The notes below the pieces were generated by a model. The model worked only from the letters and a program-made list of their open reading frames with translations. It made no database searches and was not told where the DNA came from. The translations under genes were made by a program, and so were the position numbers. DNA of 64,000 nucleotides. It comes from Luteimonas mephitis DSM 12574. GTDB lineage: Bacteria; Pseudomonadota; Gammaproteobacteria; Xanthomonadales; Xanthomonadaceae. Below, in pieces: positions 54,628 through 63,617 of the stretch. How positions within the stretch are numbered: the stretch's first letter is position 1; each line of letters begins with the position of its first letter. The stretch lies in assembly GCF_000422305.1 (NCBI RefSeq), contig NZ_KE383817.1, forward strand, positions 62,001-126,000, in the 5' to 3' direction.

Positions 54628-56362
54628 GTCGAGGCTGCGCACCACAGGCGTCCTCGTCGCATGCTCCCGCTTGCAGCGCTGCGTGGTGCACGCCTGCCAC
54701 CGCGCGCCCGGACGGATCGGCGGCATTCGCAAATGCCGCATCCCAGGCAATCGCCGCGGGCGAGGAACATGCGATTGATTTCCCGCCTGGCACCGTCCGT
54801 GCACAGGCGTCGCCGGGGAAAGCGTCCTCGAACACACTGCGATACCAGTACGCCTCCTTCGTCCGCGGCGGATGGATCGGAAAGCGTTGCGCAGCAGCGG
54901 CCAGCTCGGCGTCGCCGACCTGCGCTTCCGCATGCGCCCTGAGCCCGTCGATCCAGCCGTAGCCGACGCCATCGCTGAACTGCTCCTTCTGTCGCCACAG
55001 GATTTCGTCGGGCAGCTCGCCGGCGAACGCCTCTCGCAGCACCGCCTTCTCGATCCGCCGGGTACCGTCGGCGCGTGTCGACACCATCTTGTGGCGCGCG
55101 TCCATGCGCATCGCCACGTCGAGGAACTCGACATCCAGGAAAGGCACCCTCGCCTCCACGCCCCAGGCCATCATCGACTTGTTCGCACGCAGGCAGTCGT
55201 ACTGGTGCAGCGCGTCGAGCTTGCGCACCGTTTCCTCGTGGAACGCACGCGCGTCGGGCGCCTTGTGGAAGTACAGGTAGCCGCCGAAGATCTCGTCGCT
55301 GCCCTCGCCCGACAGCACCATCTTCACGCCCATCGCCTTGATCCGGCGCGCCAGCAGGAACATCGGCGTGGACGCGCGCACCGTGGTGACATCGAAGCTT
55401 TCGACATGGCGGATCACGTCCGGCAGCGCGTCGATGCCTTCCTCGATCGTGTAGGTGAAACCGTGGTGCACGGTGCCCAGCGCATCGGCGGCCACCTGGG
55501 CCGCGGCCAGGTCGGGAGAGCCTGCCAGGCCGATCGCGAACGAATGCAGCCGCGGCCACCAGGCTTCCGAGCCATCGTCGTCCTCGATGCGCTTGCGCGC
55601 GAAACGCGCGGCGCAGGCAGCGACCAGCGACGAGTCCAGCCCGCCCGACAGCAGCACGCCGTAGGGCACGTCGCTCATCAGCTGGCGATGCACGGCGCGC
55701 TCGAAAGCCTCGCGCAGCTCCCGTGGCGACACGTTCACGCCGAGCGTCGCGTCGTGCTCGCGCCAGGGCCTGCGGTAGTAGCGGTGCAACTGCCCGGTTT
55801 CGCTGTCATACCAGTGGCCGGGCGGAAACTGCGCCACGTCGTCGCACACCCGCACCAGCGCTTTCATTTCCGAAGCCACCCAAAGCCGGCCGTCACCATC
55901 GTGGCCCCAGTACAGCGGACATACGCCGATCGGGTCGCGCGCGATCACCGCGCGCCCGCGCGCTTCGTCCCACAGCGCGAACGCGAAAATGCCGTTGAGC
56001 CTGTCCAGCCACGCGCCTGGATCGGCGCCCTGCGCGTACAGAGCGTTGATCACCTCGCAGTCGGAGCCACTCTGGAAAACGTAATCGCCGGGAAGCGACT
56101 GCTCCAGCTCGCGGTGGTTGTAGATCTCGCCGTTGACCGCGAGTACCAGCGTGCCGTCGGCGGAGCGGATGGGCTGCGCGCCACCTGCCGGATCCACGAT
56201 GGCCAGGCGCTCGTGCACCAGCAGCGCGCGGCGACTGGCGTGAACGCCGCTCCAGTCGGGACCACGATGGCGCTGGCGCGCCGAGAGCGACAGCGCGAGC
56301 GGACGCAGCGGCAGCAGGTCGGCACCGGGCCGCAGGTCGAATGCAGCGAGGATGGAACACAT
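54611..56362 (-). CDS. asnB: Asparagine synthase B (glutamine-hydrolysing)
   Basis: AsnB makes asparagine from aspartate, glutamine and ATP. Cys2 of MCSILAAFDLRPG is the glutaminase nucleophile, followed by RQRHRGPDWSGVHASRRALL and VLAVNGEIYNHRELE. The synthase domain has SGGLDSSLVAACAARF (ATP-binding) and the GEGSDEIFGGYLYFHKAPDA block. It closely resembles E. coli AsnB but is 583 residues with an extra tail of about 25. It is preceded by a short Asn-rich frame and a terminator, which suggests attenuation. Confidence 0.97.
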   Translation of the reverse strand: MCSILAAFDLRPGADLLPLRPLALSLSARQRHRGPDWSGVHASRRALLVHERLAIVDPAGGAQPIRSADGTLVLAVNGEIYNHRELEQSLPGDYVFQSGSDCEVINALYAQGADPGAWLDRLNGIFAFALWDEARGRAVIARDPIGVCPLYWGHDGDGRLWVASEMKALVRVCDDVAQFPPGHWYDSETGQLHRYYRRPWREHDATLGVNVSPRELREAFERAVHRQLMSDVPYGVLLSGGLDSSLVAACAARFARKRIEDDDGSEAWWPRLHSFAIGLAGSPDLAAAQVAADALGTVHHGFTYTIEEGIDALPDVIRHVESFDVTTVRASTPMFLLARRIKAMGVKMVLSGEGSDEIFGGYLYFHKAPDARAFHEETVRKLDALHQYDCLRANKSMMAWGVEARVPFLDVEFLDVAMRMDARHKMVSTRADGTRRIEKAVLREAFAGELPDEILWRQKEQFSDGVGYGWIDGLRAHAEAQVGDAELAAAAQRFPIHPPRTKEAYWYRSVFEDAFPGDACARTVPGGKSIACSSPAAIAWDAAFANAADPSGRAVAGVHHAALQAGACDEDACGAQPRPTASG

Positions 56363-56416
56363 GGACGACTCCTTGTGCCGGTGACAGCCGGCGATGGGAG
56401 CGCCCTGCGCGGAAAC

Positions 56417-56442
56417 GAAAAACCCGCGCCGGGCGCGGGTTT
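56417..56442 (-). terminator. Terminator hairpin in the asnB leader (attenuator)
   Basis: On the minus strand AAACCCGCGCC/GGCGCGGGTTT forms a strong stem that ends in TTTTT (56422-56418), 55 bases before the asnB start and after a short Asn-rich frame. A terminator placed between a promoter and its gene is the arrangement expected for attenuation. The GC arms can also pair in part with CCGCGGGCGGGCG inside the leader frame; this was judged by eye only. Confidence 0.85.
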
Positions 56443-56466
56443 CGGGATGACTGGCTGGAGGTGTTG

Positions 56467-56571
56467 CTAGTGGCCTGCCCGGTCGCCCGCCCGCGGATTG
56501 CGCGCGCGATTGTTCGAACCGCGATTGTTGCGGTTGAAGGCGTTGCGGGCGGCGGCGGGACGGCGGAGCAT
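56467..56571 (-). CDS. Asparagine-rich leader peptide of asnB
   Basis: A 34-codon frame from ATG 56571 to TAG. Seven of 34 residues are Asn (positions 10, 13, 15, 16, 20, 21, 25), clustered as RNAFNRNNRGSNNRARNP. Arg is also high, which partly reflects base composition. No Shine-Dalgarno sequence precedes it: the -10 element TAGTTT ends only seven bases before the ATG, so the mRNA could start at or next to the ATG (leaderless). It lies between that promoter and the terminator hairpin, as in trp, his and leu attenuators. Translation stalling when Asn-tRNA is scarce would be the switch. Confidence 0.65.
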   Translation of the reverse strand: MLRRPAAARNAFNRNNRGSNNRARNPRAGDRAGH

Positions 56572-56578
56572 GGTGCAG

Positions 56579-56607
56579 AAACTAGCCACCATCGGCCACG
56601 AGGTCAA
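56579..56607 (-). promoter_or_regulatory. Promoter of the asnB leader
   Basis: On the minus strand TTGACC (56607-56602) and TAGTTT (56584-56579) are 17 bases apart. The -35 matches five of six bases, the -10 three or four. Transcription should begin near 56571-56573. The region from here to 56723 otherwise holds only the upstream sequence of the divergent gene. Confidence 0.55.
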
Positions 56608-56723
56608 GCCTCGCGCGGCACTTGGCACCAACCTGAACCCGTTATCGGGCTGCTCGCCGAAATCATTACCGGTTCAGCAGCGGCCTCCACACTGGCTGCC
56701 ATCCAGCCAAGGGAGCGAACGAC

Positions 56724-57344
56724 ATGATCAGGAACCACGGATTGCACGCACTTGCACTGGCGCTCGGCCTCGGCATCGGGCTTGCGAGCATTTCCTCGCC
56801 TGCGCAGACCGTTGGCTACAACGTGCGCACTGGCGACCTCTGGGTCGATACGCGCCTGGGCGAGATCGACGACTACGGCAGGCGCCATCGCGGCCCCTTC
56901 CTCGACGAGATGGCCGGCTACTACGGCGCGCCGCGCCCGCTGCTGCTCGAACTGCTCGATGAGCGTGGCTGGGCGCCCGCCGATGTCTACTACGCCTGCG
57001 CCATCGCGCGCGCACTGGGCATTCCCTGCATCGACGTTGTCCACGAGTACGACCGCCACCCTGGCCAGGGCTGGGGTGCGGTGGCCAAGCGCATGGGCAT
57101 CAAGCCCGGGTCCGCGGCGTTCCATGCCCTCAAGCGCGGGCAGGTGGACACATACGGCCACTGGGGCGAGACGATCGTGATTGACCGGCCGGTACGCGTC
57201 GACTGGTCGCGCCCGGATGCCGGCCACGGCCATGGCGGCAACGGCCACGGCAACAAGGGCAAGGGCAACAAGGGCAAGGGCAACAGTGGCAACGGCAAGG
57301 GCGGCAAGGGACAGGGCAAGAGCAAGGGCCACGGCAAGCCCTGA
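56724..57344 (+). CDS. Secreted protein with Gly/Lys-rich repeat tail, function unknown
   Basis: A 206-residue exported protein. Signal peptide HALALALGLGIGLASISSPA; then a domain of about 130 residues (WVDTRLGEIDDYGRRHRGPF ... YGAPRPLLLELLDERGWAPA) that I do not recognise; then a tail of about 45 residues built almost only of Gly, Lys, His and Asn (GHGNKGKGNKGKGNSGNGKG). A conserved run DVVHEYDRHPGQGWGAVAKR suggests a real fold. The tail may bind polyanions or the cell surface. GGGAG lies 10-13 bases before the ATG. A hairpin without a T-run follows. Confidence 0.75.
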   Translation: MIRNHGLHALALALGLGIGLASISSPAQTVGYNVRTGDLWVDTRLGEIDDYGRRHRGPFLDEMAGYYGAPRPLLLELLDERGWAPADVYYACAIARALGIPCIDVVHEYDRHPGQGWGAVAKRMGIKPGSAAFHALKRGQVDTYGHWGETIVIDRPVRVDWSRPDAGHGHGGNGHGNKGKGNKGKGNSGNGKGGKGQGKSKGHGKP

Positions 57345-57363
57345 CCGGCTGGCGTGCCGGGTC

Positions 57364-57394
57364 CAACGGCCACCGCGTGACCGGGTGGCCGTTG
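57364..57394 (+). terminator. Hairpin after the Gly/Lys-tailed protein gene
   Basis: Perfect 11-base stem CAACGGCCACC/GGTGGCCGTTG with a nine-base loop, 20 bases after the stop. It lacks a T-run, so it may be a weak terminator or an mRNA-end hairpin. About 95 bases remain before dapE ends. Confidence 0.5.
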
Positions 57395-57489
57395 TCGTGT
57401 CCGCAGAGCGCCGGGCAACCACATCCGCAAGCCAGGCCGCGGATCAAGCCGACGGATGCGAGGCGAACGCCGCCTTGCATCCGTTTGCC

Positions 57490-58674
57490 TTATCCGGGAT
57501 TCGCCCCGTGTGAGCGGTTCTCGGGGATCGCGCCCACAAGGTGTCCCTGCAGAAGCAGGCGTTCAATCAGCGCCAGGTACAGCGCCGGCAGCGCTTCGAG
57601 ATCGGCCACGCGCACGTGCTCGTCAACCTTGTGGATGCTGGCGTTGACCGGGCCGATCTCGATGCATTGCGCGCCCAGCGGCGCGATGAAGCGGGCATCG
57701 GAGGTGCCGCCGCCGGTGCTTTCCTCCGGCGCGGTGCCGGCAAAGGCCGCCAACACGTCGCGCGCCGCACTGCGCAGCGGGCCTTCGGGGGTGAAGAACG
57801 GTTCGCCGCTGCGATGCCACGACAGCGCGAAGTCGAGGCCGTGGCGTTCGAACAGCGCCTCGATTTCCGCCTCCAGCCGCGGCGCCGTCCAGTGCGGGTT
57901 GTAGCGCAGGTTGAACAGCACCTCCATGCTGCCCGGAATGACGTTGTTGGCGCCGGTTCCGGCATGGATGTCGCTGACCTGCAGGCTGGTGGGCGGAAAC
58001 GTCTCGTAGCCGCCGTCCCACGACTTCGCGGCCAGCTCGGCCAAGGCGGGCAACGCATGGTGGATCGGGTTGCGCGCCTTCTCCGGATACGCCACGTGGC
58101 CCTGCACGCCGCGCACCGTGAGCGTCGCGGAGAGCGAACCGCGGCGACCCACGCGCAGCAGGTCGCCCAGCTTCGCCTGCGATGACGGCTCGCCGGTGAT
58201 GCACCAGTCGATGCGCTGCCCGCGCTCGCGGAACAGCTGCGCGACGCGGCGCACGCCATCGATGGCCGCGCCCTCTTCATCCGACGTCAGCAGCAGCGCG
58301 ACCGTGCCGGGGTGGCCGGGATGCGCGGCCACGAAACGTTCCAGCGCCACCACGAACGCGGCGACGCCGCTTTTCATGTCCGCCGCGCCGCGGCCGTACA
58401 GCACGCCATCGCGCACTTCGGGCATGAACGGATCGCTGCTCCAGGCTTCGACGGGCCCGGGCGGCACCACGTCGGTGTGGCCCAGCAGCACCAGTACCGG
58501 ACCGCCCCTGCCGTGCGTCGCCCACAGGTTGTCGACTTCGCCAAAGCGCAGGTGCTCGCAGGAAAAACCCGCCTTGCCGAGGCGATCGGCGATCAGCGCC
58601 TGGCAACCGGCGTCCTCAGGGGTGACGGATGGACGGGCAATCAGGTCTTTGGCGAGTTGCAGGACTTCGGTCAT
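57490..58674 (-). CDS. dapE: Succinyl-diaminopimelate desuccinylase
   Basis: DapE releases L,L-diaminopimelate in the lysine/peptidoglycan pathway. The 394-residue dizinc enzyme has [11 protein letters not shown] and [20 protein letters not shown] (zinc His and Asp), [11 protein letters not shown] (catalytic Glu and ligand Glu) and [13 protein letters not shown] (ligand His). Typical length is about 375; the extra residues are at the C-terminus. It follows yffB, and dapD is three genes upstream. Confidence 0.96.
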   Translation of the reverse strand: MTEVLQLAKDLIARPSVTPEDAGCQALIADRLGKAGFSCEHLRFGEVDNLWATHGRGGPVLVLLGHTDVVPPGPVEAWSSDPFMPEVRDGVLYGRGAADMKSGVAAFVVALERFVAAHPGHPGTVALLLTSDEEGAAIDGVRRVAQLFRERGQRIDWCITGEPSSQAKLGDLLRVGRRGSLSATLTVRGVQGHVAYPEKARNPIHHALPALAELAAKSWDGGYETFPPTSLQVSDIHAGTGANNVIPGSMEVLFNLRYNPHWTAPRLEAEIEALFERHGLDFALSWHRSGEPFFTPEGPLRSAARDVLAAFAGTAPEESTGGGTSDARFIAPLGAQCIEIGPVNASIHKVDEHVRVADLEALPALYLALIERLLLQGHLVGAIPENRSHGANPG

Positions 58675-58732
58675 GGTTCGAGGAGGTTCACGGGAGGCAT
58701 GGCGTCATCTTTTTCCGCGCGCGCGCAAGAAA

Positions 58733-59086
58733 TCAAACGCCGAAGCGCTTCTTGAAGCCGTTGTCGCTGAAGCCTTGTGTCAACACGCCGTCGTCGGTGA
58801 CCACCACCGGGCGACGGATCAGCTGCGGGTACTCGCGCAGCAGAAGCTTCCATTCCGCATCCGAAGCCGCGCCCTTGCGGTTGTCCGGCAACTGCCGCCA
58901 GGTGGTCGATGACTTGTTGATCAGCGTTTCGAAGCCGCCGGCCTGTCGCGCCCACTCCACCAGCGTCCCGGGTGCGGGCTTGTGCTCGCGATAATCGACG
59001 AAGGCGTGGGCAATGCCAAAGCGGTCGAGCCACTTGCGCGCCTTCCTGCAGGTATCGCAGTTGTTCAATCCGTAGATCGTGGTCAT
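58733..59086 (-). CDS. yffB: ArsC/Spx-family reductase-like protein YffB
   Basis: A 117-residue thioredoxin-fold protein with the CxxC site NNCDTCRKARKWLDRFGIAH and RPVVVTDDGVLTQGFS near the end. It belongs to the ArsC family branch that sits next to dapE in many proteobacteria. Its redox role is not established. Its ATG overlaps the stop of a short upstream frame by three bases. Confidence 0.9.
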   Translation of the reverse strand: MTTIYGLNNCDTCRKARKWLDRFGIAHAFVDYREHKPAPGTLVEWARQAGGFETLINKSSTTWRQLPDNRKGAASDAEWKLLLREYPQLIRRPVVVTDDGVLTQGFSDNGFKKRFGV

Positions 59087-59274
59087 GGGCTTGATGATGC
59101 CTCGTTGCGGGCCCGGTCGGCGCGGACGATCAAGTCCCCGGCCACGTTGTTGCGGGCCAATGGGTTGGGCTGGATGCCGGATTCCGGCGTGAAGACGACC
59201 TCGCTTCCGAACCTGCCGGGCTTGCGCACGGGAAGAAGGCCTGCCTGGATGAGATCAGCTGCATGCCATTCCAC
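59083..59274 (-). CDS. Possible small protein between dapD and yffB
   Basis: A 63-residue frame starting at GTG 59274 with AGGA seven bases upstream and ending in a TGA that overlaps the yffB ATG. Codon use looks coding, and the product (DLIQAGLLPVRKPGRFGSEV, then ESGIQPNPLARNNVAGDLIV) has no membrane segment or cysteine. It fills the 211-base gap between dapD and yffB. I do not recognise a family, and it may be spurious. Confidence 0.45.
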   Translation of the reverse strand: MEWHAADLIQAGLLPVRKPGRFGSEVVFTPESGIQPNPLARNNVAGDLIVRADRARNEASSSP

Positions 59275-59297
59275 GTTTCCTGCCGGGCCGCACGGGA

Positions 59298-60218
59298 TCA
59301 ATCCGCCAGTCCGCGCAGCAGTTCGTTGATCGAAGTCTTGGCCCGCGTCCTGGCATCGACCTGCTTGACGATCACCGCGCAGTACAGCGAATGCGAGCCG
59401 TCCTTCGCCGGCAGCGAACCCGACACCACCACGCTGCCCGGCGGCACCACGCCGTAGCTGATCTCGCCGGTGGCGCGATTGTAGATGCGCGTCGACTGGC
59501 CGATGAACACGCCCATGCCGATCACGCTGTGGTGGCCGACGATCACGCCTTCCACCACTTCCGAACGCGCGCCGATGAAGCAGTGGTCCTCGATGATCGT
59601 CGGCGCCGCCTGCAGCGGTTCCAGCACGCCGCCGACGCCCGCCCCTCCGGAGATGTGGCAATGCTTGCCGACCTGCGCGCACGAACCCACCGTGGCCCAG
59701 GTGTCGACCATCGTCCCGGCGCCGATGTGCGCGCCGATGTTGACGAACGACGGCATCAGCACCACGTCCCTGCCGATGTAGCTGCCGCAGCGCGCGATCA
59801 CGCCCGGCAGCACGCGCGCGCCAAGCTTGCGAAACTTCGCCTCGTCGAAATCCTCGAAGCGCAGCGGGATCTTGTCCCAGAACGGGGCCGGGTAGGATTC
59901 GCCCAGCTCCATGTCCTGGACGCGGAAATACAGCAGCACGGCCTTCTTCAGCCACTCGTTGACCGTCCAGCCGCCGTGGCCGTCGGGTTCGGCGACGCGG
60001 AACTCGCCGCTCTCCAGGCCCTCGATCACCCGTTCCACCGCCGGCCGCGTCGAGCCTTCCATCTCCTCCGGCGTCAGCATCGAGCGCCGCTCCCACGCGC
60101 TGTCGACCATGAACTTGAGTTCGTCGTTGGGCGAGTGCTTTGGCGCTGCTTTCTTCGCCACCGGCCTCGCAACCTTCTTGGCGGTCTTCTTGCTTGCGGC
60201 CTTCTTGGGCGGACTCAT
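59298..60218 (-). CDS. dapD: Tetrahydrodipicolinate N-succinyltransferase
   Basis: DapD is the succinylation step of lysine biosynthesis. The C-terminal left-handed beta-helix shows hexapeptide repeats ([20 protein letters not shown], then [20 protein letters not shown]). The 306-residue chain is about 30 longer than usual because of an N-terminal extension rich in Lys and Ala ([20 protein letters not shown]). A later start might be used, for example near PNDELKF, but no good ATG is seen there. It overlaps glnD by four bases. Confidence 0.95.
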   Translation of the reverse strand: MSPPKKAASKKTAKKVARPVAKKAAPKHSPNDELKFMVDSAWERRSMLTPEEMEGSTRPAVERVIEGLESGEFRVAEPDGHGGWTVNEWLKKAVLLYFRVQDMELGESYPAPFWDKIPLRFEDFDEAKFRKLGARVLPGVIARCGSYIGRDVVLMPSFVNIGAHIGAGTMVDTWATVGSCAQVGKHCHISGGAGVGGVLEPLQAAPTIIEDHCFIGARSEVVEGVIVGHHSVIGMGVFIGQSTRIYNRATGEISYGVVPPGSVVVSGSLPAKDGSHSLYCAVIVKQVDARTRAKTSINELLRGLAD

Positions 60219-62839
60219 GGCGTTGCTTCTCCATCGATGCGCGACAGCAGCGCGTCGCGCAGTGCGGCGCGGCTGTCGGGGTTCAGTGCGGTGTTGTCAG
60301 GTTCGCTGATGCGGAACACGTCTTCGGCACGCTCGCCGAACGTGGCGATGCGTGCATCCAGCACCCGCAGGTGGCGGGCGCGCAGCACGTGCGCGATATC
60401 GGCCAGCAAGCCGGGGCGGTCGGTGCAGACCAGGCTGAGCACGGTCTGGTCACCTTCGGCGCCGTCGTCGAACTGGATGCGCGGGGCGATGCGGAAATGC
60501 CGCAGGTGGCGCGGCTGGGCCCGGCGCGCCGGGTGGATGTTTTCGAGCGGGCCGGACAGCGCCGCGGCCAGGCGGCGCTCGATGTCGGTGACCGATGGCG
60601 GCTGGCGGGTGTCGCCGGGCAGGACCTGGAAGCTGTCGAAGATCGTCGCGCCGGGGCCGTCGAGCGCGCGCGCCTGCTGGATTTCGAGACCGAGCCGGTC
60701 GAGGCTGATCACGATCGCGGCGAACAGGCCGTCGCGGTCTGGCGAATGCACGAACACTTCCATCGCATGGTCGCCGGCGGCCAGCGAACGCACCGCCACC
60801 ACCACCTGCCCCGGCGCGCTGTCGCGCAGCGCCAGCGCCTGCCAGGCGATCTGGTCGGGCCGCGCGCGCAGAAAGCTGTACTCGGGGAACCGCAGGAACA
60901 GCGTGCTGGCCTCGTCGTCGTCGATGCCGCGCGCTGACAGCAAACCGCGCACCGCGGCACGCGTCTCGGCGATGTGCTCGATCGCCGCCACCGGATGCTC
61001 CAGGCCCTGCCGCAGCGCCAGCCGCGTGGACGTGCGCAGGTCGGCAAGCAGGCGATCCTTCCATGCGTTCCACAGCTTCGGCGAAGTACCCGCGATGTCG
61101 GCGCAGGTCAGCAGGTACAGGTAGTCCAGCCGCTCCCGATCGGCGACCTGGGTGGCGAAGCGATGGATCACCGCGGGATCGGAAATGTCCTGCTTCTGCG
61201 CGGTGATCGACATCAGCAGGTGCTTGCGCACCAGCCAGGCCACCAGCGCGGTGTCGCTGCCCGACAGCGCGTGCGCGGCGCAGAACAGCTGCGCATCCTC
61301 GGCGCCGACTTCGGAGTGATCGCCGCCGCGGCCCTTGGCGATGTCGTGGAACAGTCCGGCCAGCAGCAGCAGCTCGGGCTTGCGCAGCGTCGGCCACACT
61401 TCATGCGCCATCGAGAAGCGCTCGTCGGGGGTTTCACTGCCGAACGCGGCGAGGTTGCGCAGCACCGCCAGCGTGTGCTGGTCGACGGTGTAGACGTGGA
61501 ACAGGTCGAACTGCATGCGCCCGGAGACCTGGGCGAACGCCGGAATCCAGCGGCCCAGCACGCCCAGCCGCGCCATGCGCTCGAGCGTCGGCACCGGCCG
61601 CTCGCCGCGCAGCAGGCCCATGAAGCGGTCGCGCAGCGCCGGGGCCGCCGCGGTGTACGCCGGCACCACGTCCAGCGCCTCTGCCAGCCCGCGTGCGGTC
61701 TGCGAATGCAGGCCGCGCGCATCGGGTTGCGACGCCCAGGTGGCGAACAGTTCGAACACCTGCGCGGCATCGCCGTGCGGCCAATCCGGGTCGCGCGCGG
61801 CCAGGTAGCCGCGGCGCAGTTCGAAGCGCGCATCGATCGGCTCGGGCACGGCGGTGCCGTCGAAATGCTCCTCGAAGCGCTGCAGCAGGCGATCGTTGAT
61901 CCGGCGCACGATCGCAGCGGAACGATAGAAGCCCTGCATCATCTGCTCGACGCCCAGGTTGCGGGCGTCGTCGGCGTATCCCAGGTGCGCGGCGAGGGTT
62001 TTCTGGTAATCGAAGCGCAGCCGCTCCTCGCTGCGCCCTGCCACCAGGTGCAGGCCGAAACGCAGGCGGCCGAGCGCTTCGCGCTCGCGCTCGAGCGCCG
62101 CGGCCTCGTCGGCGCCGACGTGGCCCAGCCCCACCAGCGCATCGAGTTCGCGCACGCCGAAGCTGCGCAGCGCCATCCAGCCCAGCGTGTGCAGGTCGCG
62201 CAATCCGCCGGGGCCGTCCTTGAGATTGGGCTCCAGGTTGTCCGAGGTGTCGCCGAAGCGTGCGTGTCGCTGGCGCTGCTCCTGCGCCTTGGCGAGGAAG
62301 TAATCGCGCGCCGGCCAGACCTTGCCCGGCGCGATCGACGCCTCCAGCGCGCTGCGGTCGGCGATATCGGCGACCAGGGGTCGCGCCTCGAGCAGCGCGG
62401 TCAGCACCGTCGGGTCGGCCGCTGCGTGCGTGCACTGCGCCGGCGAGCGCACCGCGTGGCTGGCCTGCAGGCCGATGTCCCACAGCAGCGCGAAGAAACA
62501 AGCGAGCGCCTCGACGTTGGCCTGCTGCCCGGCCTCGTCCGCCAGCACCAGCAGATCGATGTCCGAATGCGGGAACAACTCGCCGCGACCGTATCCGCCG
62601 ACCGCGAACAGCGCCAGCTTCGCCTCGCCCGGAATGCAGCGCGACCAGGCGTCCCGGATCAGTCCGTCGACGGTTCGCGCGCGCGACGCGACCAGGCGGT
62701 CGACGCTCTCGCCGCGGTCGAAGCGCGCCGCCAGCTCGGCGTCGGCCTGCGCGAGGGTGTCGCGGGCAAGCTGCAGCCAGGCCGCCTCGTCGTTCGCGCC
62801 TGCAGGGGCCGCCGCGTCGGTGGGAGCGGCGTGGCTCAC
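60215..62839 (-). CDS. glnD: [Protein-PII] uridylyltransferase / uridylyl-removing enzyme
   Basis: GlnD senses glutamine and modifies PII proteins. The 874-residue chain starts at GTG 62839. It has a nucleotidyltransferase domain ([20 protein letters not shown]), an HD domain ([20 protein letters not shown]) and two C-terminal ACT domains ([20 protein letters not shown] and [20 protein letters not shown]). It follows map by one base and overlaps dapD, so map-glnD-dapD form one transcript. Confidence 0.96.
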   Translation of the reverse strand: MSHAAPTDAAAPAGANDEAAWLQLARDTLAQADAELAARFDRGESVDRLVASRARTVDGLIRDAWSRCIPGEAKLALFAVGGYGRGELFPHSDIDLLVLADEAGQQANVEALACFFALLWDIGLQASHAVRSPAQCTHAAADPTVLTALLEARPLVADIADRSALEASIAPGKVWPARDYFLAKAQEQRQRHARFGDTSDNLEPNLKDGPGGLRDLHTLGWMALRSFGVRELDALVGLGHVGADEAAALEREREALGRLRFGLHLVAGRSEERLRFDYQKTLAAHLGYADDARNLGVEQMMQGFYRSAAIVRRINDRLLQRFEEHFDGTAVPEPIDARFELRRGYLAARDPDWPHGDAAQVFELFATWASQPDARGLHSQTARGLAEALDVVPAYTAAAPALRDRFMGLLRGERPVPTLERMARLGVLGRWIPAFAQVSGRMQFDLFHVYTVDQHTLAVLRNLAAFGSETPDERFSMAHEVWPTLRKPELLLLAGLFHDIAKGRGGDHSEVGAEDAQLFCAAHALSGSDTALVAWLVRKHLLMSITAQKQDISDPAVIHRFATQVADRERLDYLYLLTCADIAGTSPKLWNAWKDRLLADLRTSTRLALRQGLEHPVAAIEHIAETRAAVRGLLSARGIDDDEASTLFLRFPEYSFLRARPDQIAWQALALRDSAPGQVVVAVRSLAAGDHAMEVFVHSPDRDGLFAAIVISLDRLGLEIQQARALDGPGATIFDSFQVLPGDTRQPPSVTDIERRLAAALSGPLENIHPARRAQPRHLRHFRIAPRIQFDDGAEGDQTVLSLVCTDRPGLLADIAHVLRARHLRVLDARIATFGERAEDVFRISEPDNTALNPDSRAALRDALLSRIDGEATP

Positions 62840-62840
62840 G

Positions 62841-63617
62841 TCACTGCCCGGCGTCGTCGCCCGGCCCCAACGTGAGCACGTCCACGCCGGTGTCGGTCAC
62901 GGCGATCATGTGCTCCCACTGCGCCGACAGCTTGCGATCCTTGGTGACCACGGTCCAGCCGTCCGGCAGCACGCGGGTATGGCGCGTGCCTTCGTTGATC
63001 ATCGGTTCGATCGTGAAGGTCATGCCCGGCTGCAGCACCAGCCCGTCGCCGGGGCGGCCGTAGTGCAGCACCTGCGGCTCGTCGTGGTAGACCTTGCCGA
63101 TGCCGTGGCCGCAGTACTCGCGCACCACCGAGAAGCGCTCGCCTTCGGCGTACTGCTGGATCGCGTGGCCGACGTCGCCCAGCGTGGCGCCCGGCTTCAC
63201 CGCGCGGATGCCGCGCCACATCGCCTCGAACGTCGTGTCCACCAGCCGCCGCGCCATCACCGAGGGCGTGCCGGCGAAGTACATGCGGCTCGTGTCGCCG
63301 TGCCAGCCGTCCTTGATGACGGTGACATCGATGTTCACGATGTCGCCGTCCTTGAGCACCTTCGATTCGCTCGGGATGCCGTGGCAGATGACGTTGTTGA
63401 CCGAGATGCAGGTCGCCTTGGGATAGCCCCTGTAACCGACGTTGGCCGGAGTCGCCTGCTGCACGTTGACGATGTGTTCGTGGCAGATGCGGTCCAGCTC
63501 CTCGGTGGTCACGCCCGGCTTCACGTGCGGGGCGACCATCTGCAGGACCTCGGCGGCCAGCCGGCCGGCCTCGCGCATCTTCTCGATCTCGGCGGGGGTT
63601 TTCAGGTGGATGCTCAT
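62841..63617 (-). CDS. map: Methionine aminopeptidase, type I
   Basis: Map removes the initiator methionine. The 258-residue enzyme shows metal ligands in NIDVTVIKDGWHGDTSRMYF (two Asp), CGHGIGKVYHDEPQVLHYGR (His) and MTFTIEPMINEG (Glu), plus a Glu in QWEHMIAVTD. ATG 63617 gives the family start MSIHLKTPAEIEKM. It is divergent from the region that should lead into rpsB. Confidence 0.96.
   Translation of the reverse strand: MSIHLKTPAEIEKMREAGRLAAEVLQMVAPHVKPGVTTEELDRICHEHIVNVQQATPANVGYRGYPKATCISVNNVICHGIPSESKVLKDGDIVNIDVTVIKDGWHGDTSRMYFAGTPSVMARRLVDTTFEAMWRGIRAVKPGATLGDVGHAIQQYAEGERFSVVREYCGHGIGKVYHDEPQVLHYGRPGDGLVLQPGMTFTIEPMINEGTRHTRVLPDGWTVVTKDRKLSAQWEHMIAVTDTGVDVLTLGPGDDAGQ

Noticed and set aside
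54872..56470. 532-codon plus-strand frame over asnB
   Set aside because: Antisense shadow of asparagine synthase.
56571..56592. In-frame upstream ATG at 56592 for the asnB leader peptide
   Set aside because: It lies upstream of the predicted -10 element, so it should not be in the transcript.
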